In this document: positions 45,664 through 57,462 of the stretch, piece by piece
Position numbering within the stretch: the first letter of the stretch is position 1
Layout: every line of letters starts with the position of its first letter
Assembly (NCBI RefSeq): GCF_036320965.1
Contig: NC_092271.1
Coordinates: 21,992,029 to 22,056,028 of the forward strand
Length of the DNA: 64,000 bases
From: Panulirus ornatus
Lineage: Eukaryota; Arthropoda; Malacostraca; Decapoda; Palinuridae
Direction: 5' to 3'
Notes under the pieces: model-generated
Told to the model about the DNA's origin: nothing
Databases searched by the model: none
The model's input: the letters and a program-made list of their open reading frames with translations, nothing else
Program-made: the position numbers and the translations under genes

Positions 45664-45664
<1 letters not shown>

Positions 45665-46205
45665 TACATTACGTTAGGGCCCCTATCTTTCTTAATTAAA
45701 AAAAATATCCTTTTTCGCATTAATTCTATCTTATAGTAACGTTTAACACCTAAAAACGTTGCAAACGTTGCGTAACACTGTCCTTTAAACTTTAAAGTAC
45801 GGTAAATGCGCTCTGAGGAAAACTGTCGACCAGAATTTTTCGAACGAAAAGTTTCGAAATGCCGAGGATGAGGAAGGCAATAGAACCAGGCAGAGATATT
45901 GAGTTACAGATCCACGCTGGTTGATTGGCTGATTAGCCTTTGGGCCAATCGACTACCTGGGGGTCAACTGAGGGTCCTCATTGTCGGTCAAATACGCCAA
46001 TCGTAAACAAAAAAAGAAGAAAAAAAAAAAACAAAAAATAGAAAGACCTTCTTCGGGATGTGCAAAAAAAAACAAAACGCGTACGTAACGCAAGATGGTA
46101 TGTCGCGCGTATATGATCTGACGCACGCGCACTCAATCCTTCGTCTCATGCGTTCTCGAGCTGTTTCTGACCCTCCAATCCAACATGCAGACGCAGAGGA
46201 ATGAA
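45664..46205. other. Unassigned intergenic DNA
   Basis: Poly-A-rich at 46008-46075. Mixed sequence otherwise, no gene. Confidence 0.5.
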
Positions 46206-46206
46206 G

Positions 46207-46267
<61 letters not shown>
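46207..46267. repeat. (GA)n microsatellite
   Basis: About 28 GA units. Confidence 0.97.
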
Positions 46268-46269
<2 letters not shown>

Positions 46270-46679
46270 CACACACCTGGAGGATAGAATCGATATTGCA
46301 AAAGGTATCATTTGCCGCCGCTGATGATGATTGATACACCGAGGCAATATGAGAAATGTGAGGGACGCCTGGACAGCAAGCAGCCATCGAGACGTACGTC
46401 ATCCGGGAACTCACAGAGACTTAACCACCGCCCCACCCCGGGTCTCCTCCATTTGGCTTCGTTTATCTCTCCATCGAGTGTCTCGTTCGTTATCTCTTCC
46501 TCCTCGAGTCTGTCTCATTTGCCTCTTCACTTACAGTCTCTCGCTGGCCAGTCAGGTGTTTGTTTCTCAATCATACCTGAGAGATAGTGTGAGAACCATC
46601 AGTTTTATATTCAATTCTCTCTCTCTCTCACCTGTCTTTTTCTGTCGTTTTCAGTGCCTACTCTTCATCATAGTCACTG

Positions 46680-46680
<1 letters not shown>

Positions 46681-46754
<74 letters not shown>

Positions 46755-46863
46755 TCCACGACTTATATGACAAAGTTCCACACTCCTGAAAGAGCCAACC
46801 AGCCTGAGACTTCAGCTTTTAGTTTCATACAGCAGTGATCACACACACACACACACACACACA
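46681..46863. repeat. (TA)n and (CA)n microsatellites
   Basis: TA at 46681-46750 and CA at about 46839-46863. Confidence 0.96.
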
Positions 46864-46944
46864 CCATCTGCCCCGCCTGGGAAACCAGCTGCTTTAGTCA
46901 TTGTGCCTGGGATACGGGAGGCTGGGGGAGGAGGCGGCTTCCCT

Positions 46945-46972
46945 CACCCCAGCAGAGACTGCTGCTGGGGTG
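46945..46972. other. Perfect 11-bp inverted repeat (hairpin)
   Basis: CACCCCAGCAG and CTGCTGGGGTG are exact reverse complements separated by six bases (AGACTG). This is a GC-rich stem outside any microsatellite. Confidence 0.7.
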
Positions 46973-47159
46973 GATATCGATCGAGGAAGAGGGTGGTGAT
47001 CTGGGGAGCTGGGCGTCATCGCCGCCCATCCACACGGTAAAACTAGCCTTCCAGTCTAGGTTCTGAGATCTTCAGTGCCCGGGGAGGGGAGACAGTCTAT
47101 CGCAACGCATCCAATACCTGGGGGGGCCGCTCCGTCCCATCGCATCTGAATATTCCTCT

Positions 47160-47560
47160 AGGTGAATATGGCTCAATTAGAATATTGCCCCGTGAGCGTT
47201 CTTTCTTCGACTTCACATCCGTGAATACTCCCTTCTATGAATATTCAAGCATGAATATTCCACTCAAGTGTTCTTTGAATACTTGTCTTGTAACTATTCC
47301 TCCGAATATTCCTCGGCGAATATGGCTCAAAGAGAATATTGCCCCGTGAGCGTTCTTTTCTTCGACTTCACATCCGTGAATATTCCACTCCAGTGGTCTT
47401 TGAATACTTATCCGTAACAATTCCTCTCTGTGAATATCCCTTCTCTCGTGAATATTCCACTCAAGTGGTCTTTGAATACTTATCCGTAACTATTCCTCTC
47501 TGTGAATATCTCTTCTCGCAAATACTCATTTCTGTAAATATTCCCTATCCTGAAATTCCA
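47160..47560 (+). repeat. ~152-bp tandem duplication within a GAATATTCC-rich region
   Basis: GAATATGGCTCAA ... GAATATTGCCCCGTGAGCG ... TTCGACTTCACATCCGTG occurs at about 47163 and 47315. Inside and after it, GTGAATATTCCACTC and GGTCTTTGAATACTTATCCG recur at shorter intervals (about 75 bp), giving nested repetition. Confidence 0.88.
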
Positions 47561-48050
47561 CAAAACTCGCGCTTGTTCATCTGGCCAAGTTTCATCGGGG
47601 CCTGAGAGGTTATCTATTAATTGGGGCAATTATCTATTCGCTGTGTGGAGTGGGAGACCAATACATTAGAGAGACGTCGATACCGAGATGAACGTGGTAT
47701 AAAAACCCTACGGTGTTGTTTGCTTATGTTTCGATCAGTGTTCTAATGTATCGTTCTCCTTGGAGCTTCGGCGCTCATTGTTTACATGGAAACAGCTGAT
47801 GATGGAAACAGCTGATGATGGTGCTAATTATCATCAGGGGTGAAAATAATCGGGGTTATAGATACGATAACTCTGATGTTGTGGATAATGATTATCAGTG
47901 TGAGAGATAATCTGAAGGTGGGTATAATTTCGCAAGAGGGATTATTCTGAGGTCAGTGAATTATGTGGGTGTAGGGGGTGTAACTTGGGTGTGTGTGTGT
48001 GTGTGGGGTAGGGGGGGATATCGGTGATGACTGAGGTAGAATATGGTTTT
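47561..48050. other. Unassigned intergenic DNA
   Basis: Contains a short direct repeat of GGAAACAGCTGATGATGG at about 47788-47821. No gene. Confidence 0.5.
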
Positions 48051-48069
48051 GGGGTCGGTCAGCGGTTAT

Positions 48070-48108
48070 CAGACGGAAGGAAGGAAGGAAGGAAGGCAGG
48101 GGGAGGAG

Positions 48109-48179
<71 letters not shown>

Positions 48180-48335
48180 AAACATGCAACATAGGGAAAA
48201 GGAAGGAAGGAAGGAAGGAAAAGAGATGAGAGGAAAAGGAAGGAAGGAAAGCAAGGAAAGAATGAAAGAAGGAAGGAAGAAGATGAAGCAGGTGACGAAG
48301 GAGCGAAGGAAGGGGAGGGGAAATAGAGGGAAGGG
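48070..48335. repeat. Long polypurine region: (GGAA)n, (GA)n, (GGAA)n
   Basis: (AGGA)n at 48074-48098, (GA)n at 48114-48177, then irregular GGAA-rich purines to about 48335 with few pyrimidines. Confidence 0.92.
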
Positions 48336-49208
48336 AGAAGCACGCCTGTCCCTCCTCCCTCCCTCACTCCTCGCCCCATACAATGGACGGCGTGGGGCCC
48401 CGCGCGTGCTATAGTAGATAAGGAGCCACACCCACCCTGCGAGATACTCACATGGCACCACATGAGGCGCTATGGGTCACGCCAAACCCAGGTACGGGAG
48501 CAAAAAAAAAGAAAAGAAAGAGAATTCTTATCTTTTAGAAGAGGCAATCCATTTGCATACCCACAAAGCGACAGTTAGGATCACGGTAAATTCGTCGAAA
48601 GGAAGGACATCCCTCTGAATATTCGGATAAGAACGTTCAAATGCTGCTCTAAGACCGGACGCTTTCTGTACAGGCAGGCATTCGAAACGACGTGCGCAGC
48701 AACGAGCGGATGCTGAAGCCAGGGAGGGAGGGAGGGAGGGGACATAATGAGGGAACTACACCTCCCTAACCATACAGTACAAACAGCCAATTACAAGACC
48801 ACAACGATCATAAATTAGCTGTGAGGACCATCCAAATAGAGTGAATGTGGCCAGCGAGGATACATCAGTGAAGGCGTTCATAAATAATGACTGATTTCCA
48901 CACTTTTCTCACACACATGCTTCAATACACGTGTCAGCCTCACGTTTTCCCCGATCTTCACAGACCTTCCTTCCTTCCCCCTTCCCCCCCCTCTCCTACA
49001 CACACACACACACACACACACAGAACCATCGACATAACCCATTTCAGGAAGATAAACAAAAGAAAAAAAAAAAGAAAAACTAATGACCCCATTCGCGCTT
49101 ACAGGAGGAGGTCTTACTGTATTCTTCCCTACAGCAGACAGCCAATTTCAAAATACAAATTCGCCTGCGTTCCGTACCACCCGGCTCCCTCCGTCGCAAA
49201 AGCAGAAC

Positions 49209-49210
<2 letters not shown>
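48336..49210. other. Unassigned intergenic DNA
   Basis: (GGGA)n near 48719-48740 and a (CA)n tract at 49001-49021. No gene. Confidence 0.5.
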
Positions 49211-49211
<1 letters not shown>

Positions 49212-49290
<79 letters not shown>

Positions 49291-49311
49291 CGCACTCGGT
49301 TTCTTCCATAC

Positions 49312-49379
<68 letters not shown>
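49212..49379. repeat. (CT)n-(CA)n and (CT)n microsatellites
   Basis: CT 49212-49255 continuing into CA to 49286, then a second CT at 49315-49379. Confidence 0.96.
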
Positions 49380-49382
<3 letters not shown>

Positions 49383-49553
49383 CCTTCTAACATCCGGATG
49401 CCAAAGATAATTGGGACTCGGAATACTGGAGGGAAGGAGGGAGGGAGGGATCCAGCAGAGGCAGGAATGAAGGCTGGAATGGCACTGGGATACGAGGGAA
49501 ACTTGAGGGCAAAAGTACTCAGCTGGTGTGTTATGTCCGGGGGCGGGCGCTGC

Positions 49554-49556
<3 letters not shown>

Positions 49557-49624
<68 letters not shown>
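49557..49624. repeat. (GA)n microsatellite
   Basis: About 33 GA units, complementary to the CT tract 180 bp upstream. Confidence 0.97.
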
Positions 49625-49625
<1 letters not shown>

Positions 49626-49788
49626 CAGGCCGGGCGGGGGGCATTGACCGTCGCGATCTCGTTCCCGTTACATTCACATTCCCAGCTGCATTCCCATTCC
49701 TGTAGCGTTCTTATTCCCGTCGTTCCATTTTCTCGTTCCTGGTAGTGCCACTGCCCTTGTCCTGAACCCACAACATCAATCGCGTCAT

Positions 49789-50013
49789 TAAGTCCACACG
49801 AACATTGTTCACTTTGAATGCAAATAAAGTGTGCACGAGTTCTAGTTTTCGATAGGAATCATCTTCAGGCACTTTCCATTTATCTTCGTTAAGTTACATA
49901 ATGTCCACATGAACACTGTACACTCTGAATGCAAAAAAAAGGGTGTGCACAAGTGCTAGTTTTTGATAGGAATCATCTTCAGGCACTTTTCATCTATCTT
50001 CGTTAAGTTACAT
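49789..50013 (+). repeat. ~119-bp tandem duplication
   Basis: GTCCACACGAACATTG at 49790 and GTCCACATGAACACTG near 49909 start two copies that share GTGTGCAC, TAGGAATCATCTTCAGGCAC and TATCTTCGTTAAGTTACAT. Confidence 0.93.
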
Positions 50014-50323
50014 TTCGGGAAATATTCCAAACGCCAAACAGGCACTAAAAAAAGGATAGGAGGAATATCTTTTTCTTCATAGATTAATGTTGCTGATTTC
50101 TAACGTCTTCCTTTTTTTTTTCCTAAAATCCCTTTTCATCTTTCTATCGCTGTCATTGCCAAAGTTCTCCTTTTCTTCGTTGCTGTTCGAATTTTCTCTG
50201 TAGGTATTTCTTTATTTTTTTATATACCTCATCACCACAAGTCTCTCCGTTTCTTATCTCTCTCAGTCTCTCTGTTTCTTATCTCTGAGTCCTAATCTTC
50301 CGCTAACTTTGCCTGCCTGCCTG

Positions 50324-50324
<1 letters not shown>
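50014..50324. other. T-rich unassigned DNA
   Basis: T-rich with a TTATCTCTGAG/TCTCTC character. No gene. Confidence 0.5.
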
Positions 50325-50385
<61 letters not shown>

Positions 50386-50470
50386 TAGCAAGTCCTTATC
50401 TCTCTTCTGACTACGTCTTGTCTCTCTAACTGTCTCAATGTGTCTTTCAGAATTCTCCACCGCTCTTACC

Positions 50471-50534
<64 letters not shown>
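50325..50534. repeat. Two (CT)n microsatellites
   Basis: CT at 50327-50383 and 50475-50533, separated by 90 bp of T/C-rich sequence. Confidence 0.97.
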
Positions 50535-50535
<1 letters not shown>

Positions 50536-51224
50536 GTGTCACTCTTTATCTCTCACTATCTCTGCCCCATTCCAGGCTACCATTTCTCTCTCTTCTATGG
50601 CCTCTTTCCCAATCTCTGTGCCATTTTCATAAGACTGTTGCTTCTTTTCCATATCTTCTGTTGCTTTCCCTTTTTCCATTCTTATCTTCCGCATACCAGT
50701 CCAGTTACCCAACTTTATCTTGTACCGTGCTTATCATCTTCCACCATCTGCTTCTCCCGTGTTATCATTCCCACTCATCATTACTATCTACAGCTTGTAG
50801 CACCATTCTATCTCACTGCTCCCATCTTCTAGCTCTACTATCATCTATCCCCCATTTTCTACGCGGGCCGTTCTCTCTACGTCCTATCCTCCTCTACCAT
50901 CCTCTATTCACCTTTAACTAATTCCAGTCACCCATATCTGCCCTTTTGCCATCACGTCTTCCCTAACCTGATTATCATTTCTCCCCACCCTCTTCCTGCT
51001 TTCTCCCCTAACCTCACTACAGTTCCTCCACCACCTCCCCAAGCCTCACCATCAATCCTCCCCACCATCTCCTCCCCCAGCCTTACCACCACTCCTCCTC
51101 CTCCTTCTCCCTTGGCCTGGGTCTGCCCCCTCCCTCACAGCACACCCACTCAGCACAATTGTTCCCCACCATTGCCGGCTGCCTTGGGGGTAAACTCGGC
51201 CGCTTTCTTCCCTAACTTGATTTG

Positions 51225-51225
<1 letters not shown>
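50535..51225. other. Pyrimidine-rich unassigned DNA
   Basis: Plus strand heavily C/T-rich (ATCTTC, CTCCTC). The 130-codon frame at 50440-50832 begins inside the CT tract and has no recognised domain. Confidence 0.5.
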
Positions 51226-51227
<2 letters not shown>

Positions 51228-51292
<65 letters not shown>

Positions 51293-51361
51293 TATCCCCT
51301 CTCCATCTCCCTTATTTCCTGATTCCTCTCCCACTCTCTCTCTTGCTCCTGCTGCCCTCTC

Positions 51362-51394
<33 letters not shown>
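51228..51394. repeat. (GA)n and (CT)n, facing
   Basis: GA 51228-51290 and CT 51362-51394, potentially foldback-forming. Confidence 0.96.
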
Positions 51395-51396
<2 letters not shown>

Positions 51397-51623
51397 TTTA
51401 TATACAGAGTATATGTTATCGTTCGTCTCGCGGCACACGACCCTGCCAGAGACCCATCAGGTCTACACGTGCAGTCATCCGTCGCACCCATGTACCCTAA
51501 CCCTCCCTATCATACACTCACTCACCCTCTTCATCCGTGTCCCCCTCCTCCCTCATCCACCGTTCGTATCAGCTTCTCCCCCATATAGTCAATGTCGACC
51601 CTTCCAAGGACTGTCCGTTGCAG

Positions 51624-51626
<3 letters not shown>

Positions 51627-51686
<60 letters not shown>
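51627..51686. repeat. (CT)n microsatellite
   Basis: About 29 CT units. Confidence 0.97.
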
Positions 51687-51688
<2 letters not shown>

Positions 51689-52100
51689 GGGGAGGTCTTG
51701 ATCATACTCCTGGTCAGATACCTGGTCTCCGCCAGCCTCTATGCACCATCTGTTCCTCAATTATCTTCCAGGTACGTGTCTATGGTAAAGCAGTCTTCTC
51801 TGTGCATCAATGTCCCCTCACACATCTCCCCAGCTGAGTGATGTTAACCAACTGAAACATTTATTGATTTTCTTTTCATTCTTTCGTATCTATAGAACTC
51901 TCTTCATGTCTGGACCTGTACCGCAATATTCTTTGTGATGATCAGTCCGCTAAATCTGTGTTTGATAGACGAGAAAGCAAAGCTTACGCATTTTCTCAAA
52001 CTTAGTCTCGGATATGGTAATGAGGGAAATATCAAATAAAAAAAACCCCAACTGGTATGATGACATGCAGAGCAAAACATTACCTTCATCTTCTTTCTTA
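51687..52100. other. Unassigned intergenic DNA
   Basis: No gene or repeat recognised. Confidence 0.5.
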
Positions 52101-52124
52101 AGCTCTCAGTCTAAATCAGATAAG

Positions 52125-52445
52125 AGTAAAGCGATCAATATTAAGTTTACTTATGTCTTTAAGGCACAGGGATCTTGATCGAACGATTAATATCAAATTA
52201 TCATATGTCTTCAGGGCGTAGAGATCTTTACCAAAGCTTACAAAAGTTGATACCAAATAAAATATCTTTCCAAGCTGGAAGGACAGCATCAAATCCCCCT
52301 TCTGTCACTCCTCACGACTTATGACCAATTATATGTGAAGTGGAACATGAAGATTAGCAAAACTATCCTTAATGGCCAATACGAGTCACTATAACGACCG
52401 TTAAGAGTCTCTGTAATGACCATTACAAGTGTCTGTAACATACCC
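52125..52445 (+). repeat. Two small degenerate tandem duplications
   Basis: A ~65-bp unit (CGATCAATATTAAGTT ... TATGTCTTTAAGGC ... GGGATCTT) is repeated imperfectly at 52130-52240. A ~26-bp unit (CGACCGTTAAGAGTCTCTGT) is repeated about three times at 52375-52440. Confidence 0.65.
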
Positions 52446-52581
52446 ACACCCATCCTTCCCCTTGCAAGACGTGACTTGGAAAGAAGTTCCGAAACTTTTG
52501 AAGGAGAAGGATTGAATCCCTACGCCCCACGGCTGGGGATCGACGTCCTTGAACGTGTGCTTCAAATGATGCCATGTCTTC

Positions 52582-52586
<5 letters not shown>

Positions 52587-52628
<42 letters not shown>
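52587..52628. repeat. (CT)n microsatellite
   Basis: About 20 CT units ending in C8T8. Confidence 0.95.
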
Positions 52629-52629
<1 letters not shown>

Positions 52630-52886
52630 CCCCCTTTTTTTTGATCTATCTCATTAGATCTCTTTAGACAAGCTGGAGGAGGAACTCGGGTCGCGCCACA
52701 CCAGGAGCGTAATCGAAGTCCTTTTCAGCTTCCGGGTATGTTAAGGGGTCACCTGGAGGTTCGGGGGTTGGTTCACGGGTCCGCCGCCCCACTTCTTAGT
52801 CTGAGAAGCTGTGTGACGGATACTATCTTGAGGAGGCCAACACTTCCCCCGGGGGGGGGGACTTTATGAGTGACGTCTTGGCGCGC

Positions 52887-52890
<4 letters not shown>

Positions 52891-52957
<67 letters not shown>
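52891..52957. repeat. (GA)n microsatellite
   Basis: About 32 GA units. Confidence 0.97.
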
Positions 52958-52958
<1 letters not shown>

Positions 52959-53164
52959 TGGTTTGTGAGTGGCGTTCCGTGAGTAGGAACTGAGGCTAAA
53001 TTGTTCTCCCAGTCCTCTTCGACTTTGCGAGCCGACCTTGGCGTTCGCTGTCTTAGCCGCCAAAGGGAAACACGGAGTCATCGCCGCTCTCGTTGACAAT
53101 CAAGCGAGTTTTGCTGGTTTTTTTTTTTTTTTCATAACGTGGAGTTCTTCCTCCCCAGCGGGTG

Positions 53165-53338
53165 ATGGAGGAGGAGGAGTGGGAGGAAGGGAGAGGAGGA
53201 GGAGGAAGGAGGAGGAGGGAGAGGAGGAGGAGGAAGGGAGAGGAGGAGGAAGGGAGAGGAGGAGGAGGAGGAGGAGGAGGAGGAGGAGGAAGGGAGAGGA
53301 GGAGGAGGAAGGGAGAGAAGGAGGAGGAGGAGGAGGAT
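53165..53338. repeat. (GGA)n polypurine array
   Basis: About 170 bp of GGA units broken by AGGGAGA. Its own higher-order period is visible as recurrent GGAGGAAGGGAGAGGAGG. Confidence 0.94.
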
Positions 53339-53399
53339 GGATACAACATGTCTTGTCCTGCTGTTAATCTTCCTCACATCCTTGACTCTTCGGATGCAT

Positions 53400-53570
53400 A
53401 GACAGATAGATATAGAGATAAATATACAGAAAGGTGAATAGACAGATACGAAGATAAATAGACAGATAAAGAGATACGCAGACAGACAAATCGAGGGATA
53501 TATAGACAGATACGTAGATATAGACAGACAGATAAACAGACAGATACGCAGATAGACAGACAGTTAGAAG
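53400..53570 (+). repeat. Degenerate (AGAC/AGAT)n array
   Basis: Irregular AGACAGATA, GAGATA and AAATAGACAGATA units. Confidence 0.85.
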
Positions 53571-53650
53571 AGAGTTCGTTGCTAAGCCAAGAAGAACAAC
53601 AATAATGGAAGGTGGTTCTCTCTTTCTTTCATTTTTGGACTTGAGTGTTG

Positions 53651-53652
53651 CC

Positions 53653-53683
<31 letters not shown>

Positions 53684-53751
53684 TGTGTGCGCGTGTGTGT
53701 GTGTGTGCGTGTGTGTGCGCGTGTGTGCGCGTGTGTGTGTGTGTGCGTGTC
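53651..53751. repeat. (GT)n tract with GC interruptions
   Basis: GT with regularly placed GCGC pairs; GCGTGTGT recurs. Alternating purine-pyrimidine, favourable to Z-DNA. Confidence 0.94.
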
Positions 53752-53856
53752 GCCTCCCTTAGCTGGTCGTGCGAGCCACACCTATGTTGTCTCTCTCATA
53801 AAAGTACAGTGAGCCACTCCCTCCTCATCCCCAACGCGACCCATACACGGAAGTGG

Positions 53857-53858
<2 letters not shown>

Positions 53859-53917
<59 letters not shown>
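53859..53917. repeat. (CT)n microsatellite
   Basis: About 28 CT units. Confidence 0.97.
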
Positions 53918-53919
<2 letters not shown>

Positions 53920-54004
53920 CTCTGCCTTCACATAACGACACCGCCTTCCCGGCCCCTTAAAACGCTCCTCCCCCCCCTCTCGTTTCCCGTCGGGATGTAA
54001 GCCC

Positions 54005-54062
54005 CTCGCACGAGCCGTGACACCAGCGGCACGGCCCTTGAGCACGACGCCCATCGGAAACT
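54005..54062 (-). repeat. 21-bp family, short decayed block, minus orientation
   Basis: GCACGAGCCGTGACACC and CACGGCCCTTGAGCACGACG match the family in reverse orientation, about two to three units. Confidence 0.65.
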
Positions 54063-54132
54063 ACAATCCTTAGGCATGTACTTGTCACACTTTCCAGATC
54101 CACCTACCACACCCATCTCTCCAACATCAAAC

Positions 54133-54286
54133 TAAACACACACACACACACACACAAGGCAAATCATACAAATGAACCTATTACCAGGAAGTCCTCACAT
54201 GGGGGGGCCGGAAGACCATGTAAGATTCCCAATTAATATTCGTGTCGGGGAAGATTTCCACACACACACACACACACACACACACG
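54133..54286. repeat. Two (CA)n microsatellites
   Basis: CA at 54134-54156 and 54259-54285. Confidence 0.94.
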
Positions 54287-54595
54287 AGTCATTCTCCCCG
54301 TGCCACACCATTGCCCACGTCACTTGCCTCCCATCTTCATATCAGCATTCCAGAACAGCTGACAGTCAGTTCCAAAATACATTTATTTTCTCTTGCCTGG
54401 AATTCTAATTTCCTATCATATTTATATAAACAAAAAATTCATTCGGAAAGGCGCTACCTTAAAAGGCTTTTCACAAATATTTTCATATCTATAACATATT
54501 CCATTTCCCAGAGTGATACGCAATTTTCAATTTATTCCCATTCCATACGAAAAACGCCCATTTCCTATATGAATTCTATTCCAGGCTGAATCTTT

Positions 54596-54605
54596 ATCAT
54601 TATTA

Positions 54606-54667
<62 letters not shown>

Positions 54668-54693
54668 GTCATTATTATTATTATTATTACTAC

Positions 54694-54741
<48 letters not shown>

Positions 54742-54788
54742 CATTATTATCATTATTATTATTATTATCATTACCATTATTATTACTA
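54596..54788. repeat. (TTA)n trinucleotide array
   Basis: About 190 bp of TTA with TCA, TGT and ACT interruptions. It is the reverse-complement counterpart of 21531-21736. Confidence 0.95.
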
Positions 54789-54884
54789 GAATCACATTTT
54801 CGTAATATTCTTTTACCACGTTTAACAACAGACTCGTCTTGCCAATGATCATACTGTGGGACATTCCCATTCCAAATCAATTCT

Positions 54885-55055
54885 TGTCTGAGGACAGTCC
54901 CGCATTCCCGTCTGAGGACAGCCACACATTCCCGTCTGAGGATGGTCCCTTCCCCGTCTTGAGGTGGAGAGTCTCCTTCCCCTAAGTATAGTCCCATTCA
55001 TCTAAGCATAGTCCCGTTCTTCTTCAATACAATCCCATTCTTCCTATGCAGAATA
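54885..55055 (+). repeat. ~28-bp degenerate repeat (CCGTCTGAGGA-CAGTCCCGCATTC)
   Basis: CGTCTGAGGACAG/GATGG recurs three times (about 54891-54945), then decayed TAAG(T/C)ATAGTCCCATTC units follow to about 55045. Confidence 0.75.
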
Positions 55056-55483
55056 CTCACACCTCCCCTCCTCCCTCCTACGGTGAGCAAAAAGGAAGTT
55101 AAAAACCAACTGGTCCTCCTCCTCCTCCCTCCTCATCCCCTCACCAGCTACAATGACCACTTCCCTGGCCATCTGCCCTAGCCACTAATGGAGGGAGAGG
55201 AGTGGAGGAGGGGGGTGTGTGTGTGCCACAACTCCACCTGGCACTCCCAATGGGGAATCGATGCCACGACCGACGGCTGCCCGAGGCACTGAGAGTGTCA
55301 TTCAGGGAACCAAGGAAGAGGAGGTCTTGTTGTGGGTGTATGGCAGTGCTGCTGGGAGGAGGGGAAGGGGAGCCACTGTTGCTTGTCCGCCCTTTTGCGG
55401 TCCTTGTAAGAAATTGCTTGCGTCTGTTTGGTCATCCTTACGCGAATCTGTTATGGCCGTTGGGCATCCCTGAATTATCCTGG
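55056..55483. other. Unassigned intergenic DNA
   Basis: The 170-codon plus frame 55202-55714 starts here but continues through a GA tract. No domain is recognised. Confidence 0.45.
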
Positions 55484-55492
55484 AGAGAGAGA

Positions 55493-55550
<58 letters not shown>
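55484..55550. repeat. (GA)n microsatellite
   Basis: About 31 GA units with one early AAGA break. Confidence 0.96.
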
Positions 55551-56039
55551 ACCTCCGGCTCCCCCTATTCTGGGGTCCCTCCCGTCCCCTCCCTCCCCAC
55601 CCTCCTCCTCCTCTTCCTCCACCCCGTCCGTCCCTTCTCCTCCCCCGACGGCTCAGCCCTGAGGAGGGACTCCTCACTGGGGTCCCTCCCGTCCCCTGTT
55701 GGCTTCAGACGTGAGTGAGGGGGACCGCGGCTGGGTCGTCTCCCTCCTCCTCCTCCTCCTCCCTCTTGGTTCACACCTGTGAGGGGGGAATGCCCTGCTC
55801 CGTCTCCTCTACCTTGTCTGCTCATGCTTTATGAAGAGCCGTGACTGGTGTCGTCCACACCCTGACTGTCTTAAGGTCCATGGCTTCCTTTTTGACCGAG
55901 TCTGACCGTCTGTTCCTGTGTCCGTCTGTCGCTACCTCTTCTGTCTGTCTTTCTGGGCCGTCTTTTCGCGCGTCTGTCCTCCGTCTGATCGTCTGTCTGC
56001 CTCACAGCTTCGCCTCCTCCTCCCCGTCAAACTCTTATT
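55551..56039. other. C/T-rich unassigned DNA
   Basis: CCTCC-rich at 55590-55640 and 55741-55765. GGGGTCCCTCCCGTCCCC occurs at about 55573 and 55679. CTGTCTGT-rich near 55925-56000. Confidence 0.55.

Positions 56040-56085
<46 letters not shown>
56040..56085. repeat. (CT)n microsatellite
   Basis: About 22 CT units. Confidence 0.96.
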
Positions 56086-56087
<2 letters not shown>

Positions 56088-56722
56088 ATCTTATCAGGAT
56101 ACACGAAGGATTTCCCTTTCTTCTTTTATTCTTACGAGAGAAAATGTTTTGGTCGAACTCTACAGCTGGCTGCTGGACTAAGAAGTGATCAACACGTGTC
56201 TCATGTCTGATTCTCGATAGGATCTGAACCCTCAAAACATGGGTCCAGATTGATCATAAGATACGAAGTTTTCCTTTTCGAAAGGTTTCAATCCTACGAA
56301 ATCGCACTAAAAAAACATCCCCGTTCACATCCTCTAAAGGTAATATAAATACTACACCGCTTTTATTCAACCCTTTTACCACACCCTCCCCTCCCCCTCC
56401 CTCCTCATCCCCCCCCCTCAACCCCACCCCGAAAAAAAAAGCCATTTCGCTGAAAAGTTTCGCTTCATTAAATGATAATTACGATACGACAAACACTTAC
56501 CACCATCAACATAATTATCCCCATTATCGATGCAGCTTTTGGACAAAGATTAAAAACAATTAACTTAGATAATGACCTAATAGTCTGGCGGCCATGAATA
56601 TCCAGGACAACCCCCCCCCCCCGCGCCCCCCCAGAAAAAAAACAACTAGTAACCATTTTCTTTTTTTTTTTTCATTTTTCAGCCTCGAAATCCACTGATC
56701 CTCCTGTAAACAGATGCGTCGC

Positions 56723-56725
<3 letters not shown>
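56086..56725. other. Unassigned intergenic DNA
   Basis: C-rich near 56390-56425 and a C14 run near 56610. No gene. Confidence 0.5.

Positions 56726-56784
<59 letters not shown>
56726..56784. repeat. (GA)n microsatellite
   Basis: About 29 GA units. Confidence 0.97.
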
Positions 56785-56786
<2 letters not shown>

Positions 56787-56893
56787 GTCCCGTGGGGTCA
56801 TAAAAGCGACGAGCCTGACCCCAACTCCCTCCCTGACCTTAGTCATCGTCAAGAGGACTGGGACCCTGAAAGACTCTCCCTGAGATCCAAATA

Positions 56894-57123
56894 ATGGGGA
56901 ACTTTCCTCAGCTTCTCTGGTCCAGTAAATGGGGAACTTTCCTCAGCTTCTCTGGTCCAGTAAATGGGGAACTTTCCTCAGCTTCTCTGGTCCAGTAAAT
57001 GGGGAACTTTCCTCAGCTTCTCAGGTCCAGTAAATGGGGAACTTTCCTCAGCTTCTCTGGTCCAGTAAATGGAGAACTTTCCTCAGCTTCTCAGGTCCAG
57101 TAAATGGGGAACTTTCCTCAGCT
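56894..57123 (+). repeat. 35-bp minisatellite (ATGGGGAACTTTCCTCAGC-TTCTCTGGTCCAGTAA)
   Basis: Unit starts at 56894, 56929 and so on to 57104: six full units and a partial seventh. Units differ only at CTCTGG/CTCAGG and GGGG/GGAG, so the array is young. Confidence 0.97.
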
Positions 57124-57462
57124 GTCCTGGGTCTAAACGCTGGTTTTCCCCAGCACTGACCTTCAACACTAACCTCCCAACGCCATCTCCAACACTGCCT
57201 TCAACACTCTCCCCAATCCAGGTACCGAGACCATAGTTACCCTGCTCCCACAGTAGCGCCCTCGGGCACAATCTCCAACAATGGCTCATAAAACTGCTCT
57301 CCAACGCCACCACCAACACCAGGTCCAAGCACTGGCTTCCCTCCCGCATCATAAACATTTTCCCTCACTCTTAATGAGCGACGCATGTAAGTACCAAATG
57401 ACGTTGGCATTACTTTTACAAGCGCGTGTTCGCTTCTGATACGTGTTCAGTACGAAAGCCAC

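Noticed and set aside
46945..46980. Hairpin as an intrinsic transcription terminator
   Set aside because: No U-tract follows, and the DNA is eukaryotic.
55202..55714. 170-codon plus-strand frame
   Set aside because: Runs straight through a (GA)n tract and C-rich DNA, with no recognisable domain.
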